Origin: Syntrophaceae bacterium
GTDB lineage: Bacteria; Desulfobacterota; DTXE01
Reading direction: 5' to 3'
NCBI GenBank assembly: GCA_012962595.1
Contig: DTXE01000562.1
Span: 1-7,649, forward strand
Length of the DNA stretch: 7,649 nt
Under the pieces are notes generated by a model that was not told the DNA's origin, searched no databases, and saw only the letters and a list, made by a program, of their open reading frames with translations. Numbering within the stretch: the stretch's first letter is position 1; each line of letters starts with the position of its first letter. Both the position numbers and the translations under genes were made by a program. Positions 1 through 5,407 of the stretch are shown here, piece by piece.

Positions 1-69
1 ACCGATTACATTTCTACTATCACCATTAGATTCAGTATCATCATAACCTGTATTAATAGGATCATTCAT
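1..69 (-). CDS. possible 5' end of an unidentified gene, cut by the window edge
   Basis: An ATG at 69 on the minus strand is followed by 23 open codons that run off the window at base 1. The predicted start is MNDPINTGYDD, and the stretch is acidic and polar. A weak purine-rich stretch (AGAAAAG) lies just upstream of the ATG. The position would suit a further gene in the mobB direction, 19 bases after the stop of the preceding open frame. The piece is too short to identify a family. A plus-strand frame is also open across this region, so coding is uncertain. Confidence 0.22.
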   Translation of the reverse strand, partial: MNDPINTGYDDTESNGDSRNVIG

Positions 70-88
70 ATCTTTTCTAATTTGTCGA

Positions 89-331
89 TTATCTATTATT
101 CTTTAGAGCAAAGTAAAAAAGCTGATGATCTACAGCAAAATGCATTGTCTCGCCACCTGAATAGGGCGTGACATCGAATTTTAAATAACCCTGATGTTTA
201 GAGGCTAACTTTTCCAGGTATGTTTGGTCATTTGGATTTTGATATTTGGTATTGTTTGGAATTTGGAATTTGGGATTTGGGATTTTAATCTCTGCCTGTA
301 TTCCATTTTCATATTTCCGTGTGACTGAAGG
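89..331 (-). other. 80-codon open frame in phase with mobB, directly after its stop
   Basis: This frame begins at the codon after the mobB TGA, in the same phase, and runs 80 codons to a TAA at 91-89. It has no ATG, GTG or TTG near its 5' end; the only ATG falls late, in GGETMHF. The middle crosses the heptad repeat and reads as a Pro/Asn/Lys-rich stretch (IPNPKFQIPNN). The last 45 or so residues look protein-like (YLEKLASKHQGYLKFDVTPY, then GGETMHFAVDHQ), but I do not recognise a family. Options are a chance open frame, the remnant of a gene broken by the repeat, a 3' part reached by readthrough of the mobB stop, or a gene starting at ATG 312 in another frame. The first two seem more likely. 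Confidence 0.25.
223..282. repeat. tandem TTTGGRA heptad repeat with degenerate flank
   Basis: Four consecutive 7-base units lie at 255-282: TTTGGAA twice, then TTTGGGA twice. They are preceded by looser TTTGG cores at 223, 231 and 245. The tract lies just past the 3' end of mobB. Because the unit is 7 bases, gaining or losing one copy shifts any reading frame across it. Such a tract may be a length-variable microsatellite or part of a dispersed intergenic repeat. One copy in one window cannot decide. Confidence 0.8.
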
Positions 332-838
332 TCATGAATGTCTCACCTTTTTAAGAAACTTCTCTTCTAGCCAATCAACAATTTTTTGGGCATCCTTGGG
401 ATCAAAACAGGGAACTCTGGTATCAAAAGCCACATCACCAACAATGGCTATTAGCTGACCATCCCCTTTACATAAAAGCTCCTGTTGAGAATCCTTTCTA
501 TATATTTCTATCTTAGGTTTGTCCTGCTTTCTATAGCCCTCGGTCAAGATAATATCTGCATCCTCCAGATATCTAGACGCAAGTACGTCTAATGGCTGAT
601 CGTCTGGTACATCTTTAACAATAGCTACCTTCTTTGGGGAAGAGAGTATTACAGTGCAAGCCCCAGCCCTTTTGAGTCGCCAGCTATCTTTTCCCTTATG
701 GTCAATGTCAAAGCCATGTACGTTATGCTTGATAGCGGCGACCTTATACCCCCTCATTCGAATTTCAGAAATAATCTTCTCCAGGAAGGTAGTCTTCCCA
801 CTCTTTTTTCTTCCTACGATGGAGATAATAGGTGGCAC
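332..838 (-). CDS. mobB: molybdopterin-guanine dinucleotide biosynthesis protein MobB
   Basis: A 168-residue cytoplasmic P-loop GTPase-like protein, of usual length for MobB. The family helps MobA attach GMP to molybdopterin to form the guanine dinucleotide cofactor of enzymes such as formate dehydrogenase and DMSO-reductase-family oxidoreductases. Visible marks are the Walker A loop GRKKSGKT at residues 9-16, the IKH segment near 37, the conserved GKDSWRLKRAGA at 49-60, the DADIILTEGYR strand and turn at 93-103, and the PKIEIYR segment at 108-114. The start is GTG at 838; an in-frame TGA lies seven codons upstream with no other start between, and a weak GAGAAAG stretch precedes it. It is divergent from the START-domain gene. 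No mobA or moeA is in the window, so other cofactor genes must lie elsewhere. No convincing promoter was found upstream. Confidence 0.93.
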   Translation of the reverse strand: MPPIISIVGRKKSGKTTFLEKIISEIRMRGYKVAAIKHNVHGFDIDHKGKDSWRLKRAGACTVILSSPKKVAIVKDVPDDQPLDVLASRYLEDADIILTEGYRKQDKPKIEIYRKDSQQELLCKGDGQLIAIVGDVAFDTRVPCFDPKDAQKIVDWLEEKFLKKVRHS

Positions 839-990
839 TTCTTTCTCACATTGTCAAATGGCAACTGCTTTTTTGGGCATGATAGATTATAATTCCCTAT
901 ATGGTCAAGAGGTTTTCCATATGTGGCAGAGTCCTGAAAAAGGCTCCATAAAGGTCATATGACAAAGCTCAAATGAAAAATGCATACCTA

Positions 991-1019
991 TTGGAGCAAT
1001 CGAGTATCTATGCCATAAT
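991..1019 (+). promoter_or_regulatory. sigma70-type promoter for the START-domain gene
   Basis: TTGGAG at 991-996 and CATAAT at 1014-1019 are separated by exactly 17 bases, with transcription expected near 1026 and a leader of about 20 bases to the ATG at 1046. Each box departs from consensus, but the spacing and position are right. A 10-base palindrome, GTCATATGAC at 954-963, lies upstream and could be an operator, though its length alone is not significant. Confidence 0.5.
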
Positions 1020-1045
1020 TTATCCACATCATTGAGTAGAGTATC

Positions 1046-1696
1046 ATGATAAGTAAGTTTAAATACCTCTGTGTAATATTCGGTTACCTTGCCATCATCA
1101 GTGTATCCCCTCTAACCTTTGCAAATAGTCTTCACATGGGGGGCGTGACACTCACCGAGGAGCACTACCAGAGACTGGAGCAGGGTGAAATACTGATCTT
1201 TGAAGAAAGGCATGAGTTGGATGATGGAAGGAAAGAGGTTTGGATGCAGGCATCGATACTGGTAAATGCACATCCTGAGGATTGTTGGCGAGTTTTGAAT
1301 GATTTAGCCCACTATTATGAATTTCAGCCCAGATTGCGGGAATCGAAGATTGTAGAAAGGCAGGATTCATCCACCATCATGCGTCTCAGTTTTAAAGCAG
1401 TCTGGAAGAATGTCTTTTATCACCTGAAATACACTAGGGAAGATGAGAAGATGGTTCTTCATTATAGCCTCTATCCGGCCCTTCCTCATAATATTGGAGA
1501 TACCAAGGGATGGTGGCAGGCCATCCCTTACCATAACATAACTATTATAAATTACGTCTCCTATGTAGATACCGGAATGTGGATACCTGACTTTATCCAG
1601 AGAATTTTCATAAAAAAAGAGCTGCCAAAAATAGTTTCTTACATTAAAAGGCGCATTGAATCAGGGGGGACATGGAACCAATGGAAGGAGAAGTAA
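1046..1696 (+). CDS. exported START/SRPBCC-fold protein of unknown ligand
   Basis: 216 residues. The N-terminus is a Sec signal peptide: Lys at positions 4 and 6, a hydrophobic core at about 7-21, and a likely cleavage after TFA at residue 26. There is no lipobox, so a soluble periplasmic or exported protein is expected. Residues 60-205 fit a START/polyketide-cyclase-like helix-grip fold, which encloses hydrophobic ligands. They begin with EVWMQASILVNAHPEDCWRV, the usual first strand and helix, and end in a long C-terminal helix near 180-205. The ligand cannot be read from sequence; lipid or quinone-like molecules are family possibilities. The ATG at 1046 is preceded by a weak GAGTAGAG. The gene is alone on its strand and ends 7 bases from the convergent pyrB end, with no strong terminator. 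Fold is fairly sure, function unknown. Confidence 0.78.
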   Translation: MISKFKYLCVIFGYLAIISVSPLTFANSLHMGGVTLTEEHYQRLEQGEILIFEERHELDDGRKEVWMQASILVNAHPEDCWRVLNDLAHYYEFQPRLRESKIVERQDSSTIMRLSFKAVWKNVFYHLKYTREDEKMVLHYSLYPALPHNIGDTKGWWQAIPYHNITIINYVSYVDTGMWIPDFIQRIFIKKELPKIVSYIKRRIESGGTWNQWKEK

Positions 1697-1703
1697 ATTC
1701 TTT

Positions 1704-2753
1704 CTAATAATTCATAATGTCCACATCTTTCTTAAAGATCTTTGCCATTAATGCAACCCTAATCCACATGCCATTTCTCACCTGTCGCCAGTACATGGCC
1801 CTGCGATCATTGTCCACTTCTGGTGAAATTTCAGCTCTTCTAGGAAGGGGATGCATTATGATAGCGTTGGGTTTCAGTATTTTCAAATGTTCCTTGGTAA
1901 GGTGGTACTTGCTATAATCGATTTGGGAAGATTCATTGGATTCATCATATTCATCTTGGATTCTTGTCATATAGATGGCATCTACTAAAGGAATGACCTC
2001 TTCCATATTTTCATGTTCTTCAAAGTAGATGTTGTTTTCTTTCAAGTAGTCTTTTAAATCATCCGCCATTTGCAGGGCCTTAGGGGCTACATAATAAATT
2101 TTGACACCTTCATAATTTTTCAAAAGGTAAGAAAGAGAGCGCACAGTTCTTCCCCTCAACAGGTCACCCACAAAGGCCACACTTTTGCCCTCGATGCCTC
2201 CATAATTCTCAAAGGAGCGGTGCAAGGTGTAAATGTCGAGCAAGGCTTGGGTGGGGTGCTGATCCTTTCCAGATCCAGCGTTGATCACTGAGACAGGACG
2301 CCCTGTATAATTTAGCATCAAAGCCACCTTTTCCACAAACCGTTCTTGTGGATGGCGCATAATAATTAAATCTACATAACTACTGAATGTCCTTATACTA
2401 TCCTCCGGGGATTCCCCCTTCATTTCTGAAGATGTGGATGGGTCTCTTACCTCCGAGCATTTGATGCCCAAGATTTGGCAGGCCGACATAAAGGATAAAA
2501 AGGTTCGGGTCGAAGGCTGGACAAAATAAAGCATGGCCCTTTTATTATCTAGTAAAGACTGGAGAAATCTCATACCCCTATGCCCCTTAGCAATTCCTCT
2601 GGTTTTTGTGGCTAGTTCACACATCTCATCCAGGAATTTCCTATCAAACTGTTGTGACATAATGACATGAAAGATATTTCCATCTTTCAAAAAATAGGCC
2701 TTTTTCTCACTTCCTTTTAATTTTTCAAAATCCTCCCAGGCAATTTGCTTCAT
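1704..2753 (-). CDS. pyrB: aspartate carbamoyltransferase catalytic chain
   Basis: Catalyses carbamoyl phosphate plus aspartate to N-carbamoyl-aspartate, the committed step of pyrimidine synthesis, in the cytoplasm. Numbered from the ATG at 2753 (349 residues), active-site elements are STRT at 81-84, the K112 loop (EMKGES), R133 in MRHPQE, HPTQ at 166-169, R202 in GRTVRS, R264 in YMTRIQ and HPLPR at 301-305. These match the E. coli residues for both substrates, so it should be active. It is longer than the usual 305-310 residues; STRT sits about 29 residues later than in E. coli PyrB, so most of the excess is N-terminal. An in-frame TTG at 2789 would add 12 residues but lies at or upstream of the predicted transcription start, so ATG 2753 is preferred despite a weak ribosome site. 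No regulatory pyrI gene adjoins. Divergent from pyrE. Confidence 0.95.
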   Translation of the reverse strand: MKQIAWEDFEKLKGSEKKAYFLKDGNIFHVIMSQQFDRKFLDEMCELATKTRGIAKGHRGMRFLQSLLDNKRAMLYFVQPSTRTFLSFMSACQILGIKCSEVRDPSTSSEMKGESPEDSIRTFSSYVDLIIMRHPQERFVEKVALMLNYTGRPVSVINAGSGKDQHPTQALLDIYTLHRSFENYGGIEGKSVAFVGDLLRGRTVRSLSYLLKNYEGVKIYYVAPKALQMADDLKDYLKENNIYFEEHENMEEVIPLVDAIYMTRIQDEYDESNESSQIDYSKYHLTKEHLKILKPNAIIMHPLPRRAEISPEVDNDRRAMYWRQVRNGMWIRVALMAKIFKKDVDIMNY

Positions 2754-2793
2754 AATTACATCTTTGCTATATATACTGCAATGAATCAAGGAC

Positions 2794-2822
2794 AGTGTAG
2801 TTTTTTGCCTTTACTTTGTCAA
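2794..2822 (-). promoter_or_regulatory. strong sigma70-type promoter of pyrB
   Basis: On the minus strand, a perfect TTGACA (2822-2817) and TACACT (2799-2794) are 17 bases apart. Transcription should begin near 2787, giving a leader of about 34 bases before the ATG at 2753. This also argues against the TTG at 2789 as the start codon. Confidence 0.65.
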
Positions 2823-2937
2823 GCGGGATATGGCATTCACTGGCCTGATATTGATGAAGACTTGGGTACAGAAGGACTATTAAGGGGAGCACCGGCACCA
2901 GGCTGGTCGACGAAAGCCTAATCTTTTTGACAGGAGT

Positions 2938-2967
2938 TCACATATTTTGCTTGACAAAAGGATGTGA
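2938..2967. promoter_or_regulatory. inverted repeat overlapping the pyrE -35 box, possible operator
   Basis: TCACAT (2938-2943) pairs with ATGTGA (2962-2967), and inside it TTTTG (2945-2949) pairs with CAAAA (2955-2959) around a 5-base loop, CTTGA. The only break is A opposite GG. The dyad covers the second TTGACA, so a dimeric protein bound here could control transcription towards pyrE. Transcribed from upstream, it would also form an 11-bp imperfect hairpin. The regulator is not identifiable. Confidence 0.4.
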
Positions 2968-2980
2968 GTCAGTGTACATG
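2951..2980 (+). promoter_or_regulatory. candidate promoter for pyrE
   Basis: A perfect TTGACA at 2951-2956 is followed 18 bases later by TACATG (2975-2980), a poor -10 box. If used, transcription would start near 2987 with a leader of about 79 bases. That leader contains a small stem (TTCAAC 2997-3002 with GTTGAA 3010-3015, loop of 7). The -35 is strong and the -10 weak, which suits an activated or repressible promoter, but the assignment is tentative. Confidence 0.38.
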
Positions 2981-3065
2981 GGCGTAAATCATTTTGTTCA
3001 ACCTTTTCAGTTGAAAATGGCCTTTGTTATTAATGTAGTAAGTAACCCAAAAAACTGGGATTTCC

Positions 3066-3674
3066 GTGATAGAAGAATCTAAAAAAGGACTTTTGAGACT
3101 CCTAAAAGGTAAGGCATATTCCAAGGGATTCTTTAAGTTAACATCGGGGAAGGAAAGCAAGGAGTATGTAGACGGTAAAATGATAACTCTATCGCCTGAA
3201 GGAGCTTATTGGACTGCGGAGATTCTTTTAGACCTCATTGCTGAAGACAAGGTAGATGCTGTAGGTGGACTTATGATAGGGGCCGACCCAATTCTGGGAG
3301 CTCTAGCAGCAATCAGCTATCTTAAGAAGAAACCGATCTCTACCTTTATAGTCCGCAAAAAAATAAAGCCCCACGGCAAGCAAAAGTGGATTGAGGGACC
3401 AGTGCCAAAACGGGGAAGAGTTGTCATAATTGATGATGTAACTACCACCGGGGGATCAATTCTAGAGGCAATAAAAATAGTGAAGGAACATACCCAATGT
3501 GAAATTGTAAAGGTAATAACCTTGGTAGATAGACTTGAGGGGGCAAAGGAGAAATTAGAGAAGGAGGGATACCATCTCTTATCTATTTTTACTATAAACG
3601 ACTTAAGAAATGCTGGAGGCGAGCACTTTGAACCTTCTCAAGAACCTACCGGAAAAAGAGCTACTAGTTTCTAG
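3066..3674 (+). CDS. pyrE: orotate phosphoribosyltransferase
   Basis: Transfers the phosphoribosyl group of PRPP to orotate to give orotidine monophosphate, the fifth step of pyrimidine synthesis, as a cytoplasmic dimer. At 202 residues it has the normal length. The PRPP-binding signature VVIIDDVTTTGGS is at residues 119-131. The flexible catalytic loop is at 97-111 (RKKIKPHGKQ, with basic residues and the HG turn). The N-terminal orotate-side segment FKLTSGKESKEYVDGK is at 23-38. The start is GTG at 3066; the frame is closed by TAA at 3039 with no earlier start, and a weak GGGA lies 5 bases before. It is divergent from pyrB, consistent with shared pyrimidine control. It ends 120 bases before the glycoside hydrolase gene, which appears to have its own promoter. 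A 14-base perfect palindrome (3666-3679) spans the stop codon. Confidence 0.95.
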   Translation: MIEESKKGLLRLLKGKAYSKGFFKLTSGKESKEYVDGKMITLSPEGAYWTAEILLDLIAEDKVDAVGGLMIGADPILGALAAISYLKKKPISTFIVRKKIKPHGKQKWIEGPVPKRGRVVIIDDVTTTGGSILEAIKIVKEHTQCEIVKVITLVDRLEGAKEKLEKEGYHLLSIFTINDLRNAGGEHFEPSQEPTGKRATSF

Positions 3675-3738
3675 AAACTTCCATTAATCTTGAATCCCTT
3701 CAAGGTAAACTACAGTCATCTATTCTATATCTGAAGCC

Positions 3739-3767
3739 TTGACACAAATAACATCTGATGGCTGAAT
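3739..3767 (+). promoter_or_regulatory. candidate promoter for the glycoside hydrolase gene
   Basis: TTGACA at 3739-3744 is followed after 17 bases by CTGAAT (3762-3767). TG sits one base before it (3759-3760), an extended -10 arrangement that can compensate for the weak hexamer. It would place transcription near 3774, about 20 bases before the ATG at 3795. Confidence 0.42.
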
Positions 3768-3794
3768 AGAATTGGTTAGAACACAGAGGCATAG

Positions 3795-5018
3795 ATGATA
3801 GGTGAGAAATTTCTATTAGGAATCAATTATTGGCCTCGGTGTAAGGCCATGTATTGGTGGAAGGACTTTTCAGATACCGAGGTAGAAAGGGAGTTTAAGG
3901 AAATAAAATCCCTTAATCTTTCAATGGTCCGCATCTTTTTACTGTGGGAGGATTTTCAGCCAAATGCTTATGAGATCTATGGAAGGTCCCTTAAAAATCT
4001 AGAGATAGTTATGGAGATTGCAGAAAGTCTGGGTTTAAAGATTATGCCTACCTTGTTTGTAGGCCATATGAGCGGTGTAAATTGGGTTCCAGCTTGGGCG
4101 TTGTCGGAATCAGGGAGGTCTCCTTTCAGAACTATCACTCATGAGAGGGTTGTGGATAAGGAAATCGGTTATTTCTATAGAGATCATGACCTGCTTGAGG
4201 CCCAAATGAGGCTTATTAGAACCATAGTGCCCAAACTCACCATATATCCATCTCTTTTTGGCTGGGATGTGGGAAATGAGATAAGTAGCCTTTTATTGCC
4301 TAAGACCATAGAAGACCTTGATTTTTGGATAAAAATCCTATCCTCTGAGATAAAAGGGCTTGATCCTACTCATCCTATAACCATTGGACTATCTCAGGAA
4401 GACCTAGAGGTAGATAAAAATATCCGCCTTAAACTTCTCTCCGAATATTTGGATTTTCCCTCCATACATGGATATTCCATATACCCAAAATGGGTTGAAG
4501 ACCCCTTGGATTATCACATTCCTCCATTTCTAAATCTCTTGACCGAGAGACTTGGGGGTAAAAAGGCCCTCCTGCAAGAGGTCGGTTTGGCTATCAAGAG
4601 AGATAGCCAGTGGATGGATTTCCTAAAAAGGAATTCTGTGGAGAGGATATATGTTGCAAATGAGGAGGAAGGGAAATCCTATTATCGGAACATCCTCAAG
4701 GTTTGTCATAGGATTGGTGCATTGGGAGTATTTATCTGGACGTTTTCGGATTATCCGGAGACCTTGAAGGATATGCCGCCATTTGATCTCTCACCCCATG
4801 AGTTATATTTCGGAATAACCAAGAGTGATGGGTCTCTAAAACTAGTAGCAGAGGTATTGACGGATTTTATGACTGAAGATGTGGTTAAGGAACTACCTGA
4901 AACCATATTTGACATTAATGAGGGGATGTATTTTCAAAATCCTTATGGGAATCTCATATCTCTATTTAAAAGATACAAGGAATATGTCCAAGAATTCCCT
5001 GAGACTTTCCAATCCTAA
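3795..5018 (+). CDS. clan GH-A (family 5-like) glycoside hydrolase, cytoplasmic
   Basis: 407 residues forming a predicted (beta/alpha)8 barrel of clan GH-A, which cleaves beta-linked sugars by a retaining mechanism. Landmarks are the N-terminal GINYWPR strand (9-15), MVRIFLLWEDFQP on an early strand (44-56), GWDVGNE at 156-162 with E162 as likely acid/base, HGYSIYP at 225-231, LLQEVGL at 259-265 with E262 as likely nucleophile, and GVFIWTFSDY at 311-320. Both catalytic glutamates are present, so it should be active. Family 5 mannanase- or glucanase-like enzymes are nearest by eye, but family and substrate are not certain. There is no signal peptide or carbohydrate-binding module, so it likely acts inside the cell on oligosaccharides or a glycoside. 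The ATG at 3795 has AGAGG (3785-3789) 5 bases before it. Its TAA interleaves with the stop of the convergent receiver gene. No sugar transporter is nearby. Confidence 0.82.
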   Translation: MIGEKFLLGINYWPRCKAMYWWKDFSDTEVEREFKEIKSLNLSMVRIFLLWEDFQPNAYEIYGRSLKNLEIVMEIAESLGLKIMPTLFVGHMSGVNWVPAWALSESGRSPFRTITHERVVDKEIGYFYRDHDLLEAQMRLIRTIVPKLTIYPSLFGWDVGNEISSLLLPKTIEDLDFWIKILSSEIKGLDPTHPITIGLSQEDLEVDKNIRLKLLSEYLDFPSIHGYSIYPKWVEDPLDYHIPPFLNLLTERLGGKKALLQEVGLAIKRDSQWMDFLKRNSVERIYVANEEEGKSYYRNILKVCHRIGALGVFIWTFSDYPETLKDMPPFDLSPHELYFGITKSDGSLKLVAEVLTDFMTEDVVKELPETIFDINEGMYFQNPYGNLISLFKRYKEYVQEFPETFQS

Positions 5019-5407
5019 GTTCTCTTAGCTATCTTTAAGATATCCCTTACTTTAGCTACTACCTGGGATATGGTTATAGGCCTAAATAGCAAATGGATAC
5101 CCACCTCCGGTTCAGGTAACCGTCCTTTATAAAGATGGCCTGTCAGTAAAACCACAGAAACCCGGTCTCTCAAAAGCTTAGCACCTTCTATGAATGAATC
5201 TATACATTCTGGGGGTTGATCCAGGGTGTCAAGGAGAATGACTTCAGGCTTATAAAAAGAAACTGTATCTATTAGGTCTTGGTTGGGTAGAAGGGTTTCC
5301 AGACTAAACACCTCTATCCCTGCTTCTTTTAAGGCAGCATATATTAACCTTCTTGAAGACAGCCTGTTGCTTATAAGAAGTACGTGGGCCTTACCAACAT
5401 TCTTCAT
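5015..5407 (-). CDS. degenerate receiver-domain protein, coupled to nrdJ
   Basis: 130 residues covering a single CheY-like receiver fold and no output domain. The first strand AHVLLISNR (7-15) lacks the acidic pair that normally binds magnesium. The third strand VILLDTLD keeps an Asp at the phosphorylation position (D60). VVLLTG keeps the switch Thr (T89), and FRPI has Arg (R109) where a conserved Lys is normal. Loss of the acidic pair and the Lys suggests it may not be phosphorylated in the usual way, a pseudo-receiver. The ATG at 5407 is the only possible start, because an in-frame TAA lies two codons upstream. It has no Shine-Dalgarno site and overlaps the end of nrdJ by 17 bases, so translation is probably coupled. 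Its stop overlaps that of the convergent glycoside hydrolase gene. Partner and role are unknown. Confidence 0.78.
   Translation of the reverse strand: MKNVGKAHVLLISNRLSSRRLIYAALKEAGIEVFSLETLLPNQDLIDTVSFYKPEVILLDTLDQPPECIDSFIEGAKLLRDRVSVVLLTGHLYKGRLPEPEVGIHLLFRPITISQVVAKVRDILKIAKRT

Larger units (their letters stand above)
2754..3065. other. divergent pyrB-pyrE control region
   Basis: This 312-base gap has no credible gene on either strand. Towards pyrB it holds that gene's promoter. At 2900-2919, AGGCT and AGCCT form a 5-bp stem with a 10-base loop, followed a few bases later by TTTTT (2924-2928). That is a weak terminator or attenuator shape on the plus strand. Towards pyrE it holds two TTGACA boxes (2927-2932, 2951-2956) and two further hairpin-capable dyads listed separately. 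I recognise no known riboswitch or PyrR-type element. Confidence 0.6.

Noticed and set aside
1..171. Plus-strand frame open for 56 codons from the left edge to a TGA at 169-171.
   Set aside because: It is Ile-rich, AT-driven and lies opposite a minus-strand frame that looks more protein-like. No start or family is visible, though it cannot be fully excluded.
886..908. Minus-strand TTGACC and a perfect TATAAT upstream of mobB.
   Set aside because: Only 11 bases separate them, too few for a sigma70 promoter, and no other -35 fits at 16-18 bases.
2754..2789. TTG at 2789 as the pyrB start, adding 12 residues.
   Set aside because: It lies at or upstream of the predicted transcription start and has no ribosome site; the added residues do not match the family.
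3666..3679. Perfect 14-base palindrome AGTTTCTAGAAACT over the pyrE stop.
   Set aside because: About half an occurrence is expected by chance in this length. It has almost no loop and no T-run after it, so it is not a terminator.
3689..3704. CTTGAA/TTCAAG stem after pyrE as a terminator.
   Set aside because: Six AT-rich pairs with no T-tract on either strand.
5030..5042. TATCTTTAAGATA after the glycoside hydrolase, resembling ATCTTT/AAAGAT at 1725-1739 after the START gene.
   Set aside because: Both are AT-rich, lie inside the opposing genes and lack a U-run, so a shared terminator element is not supported.
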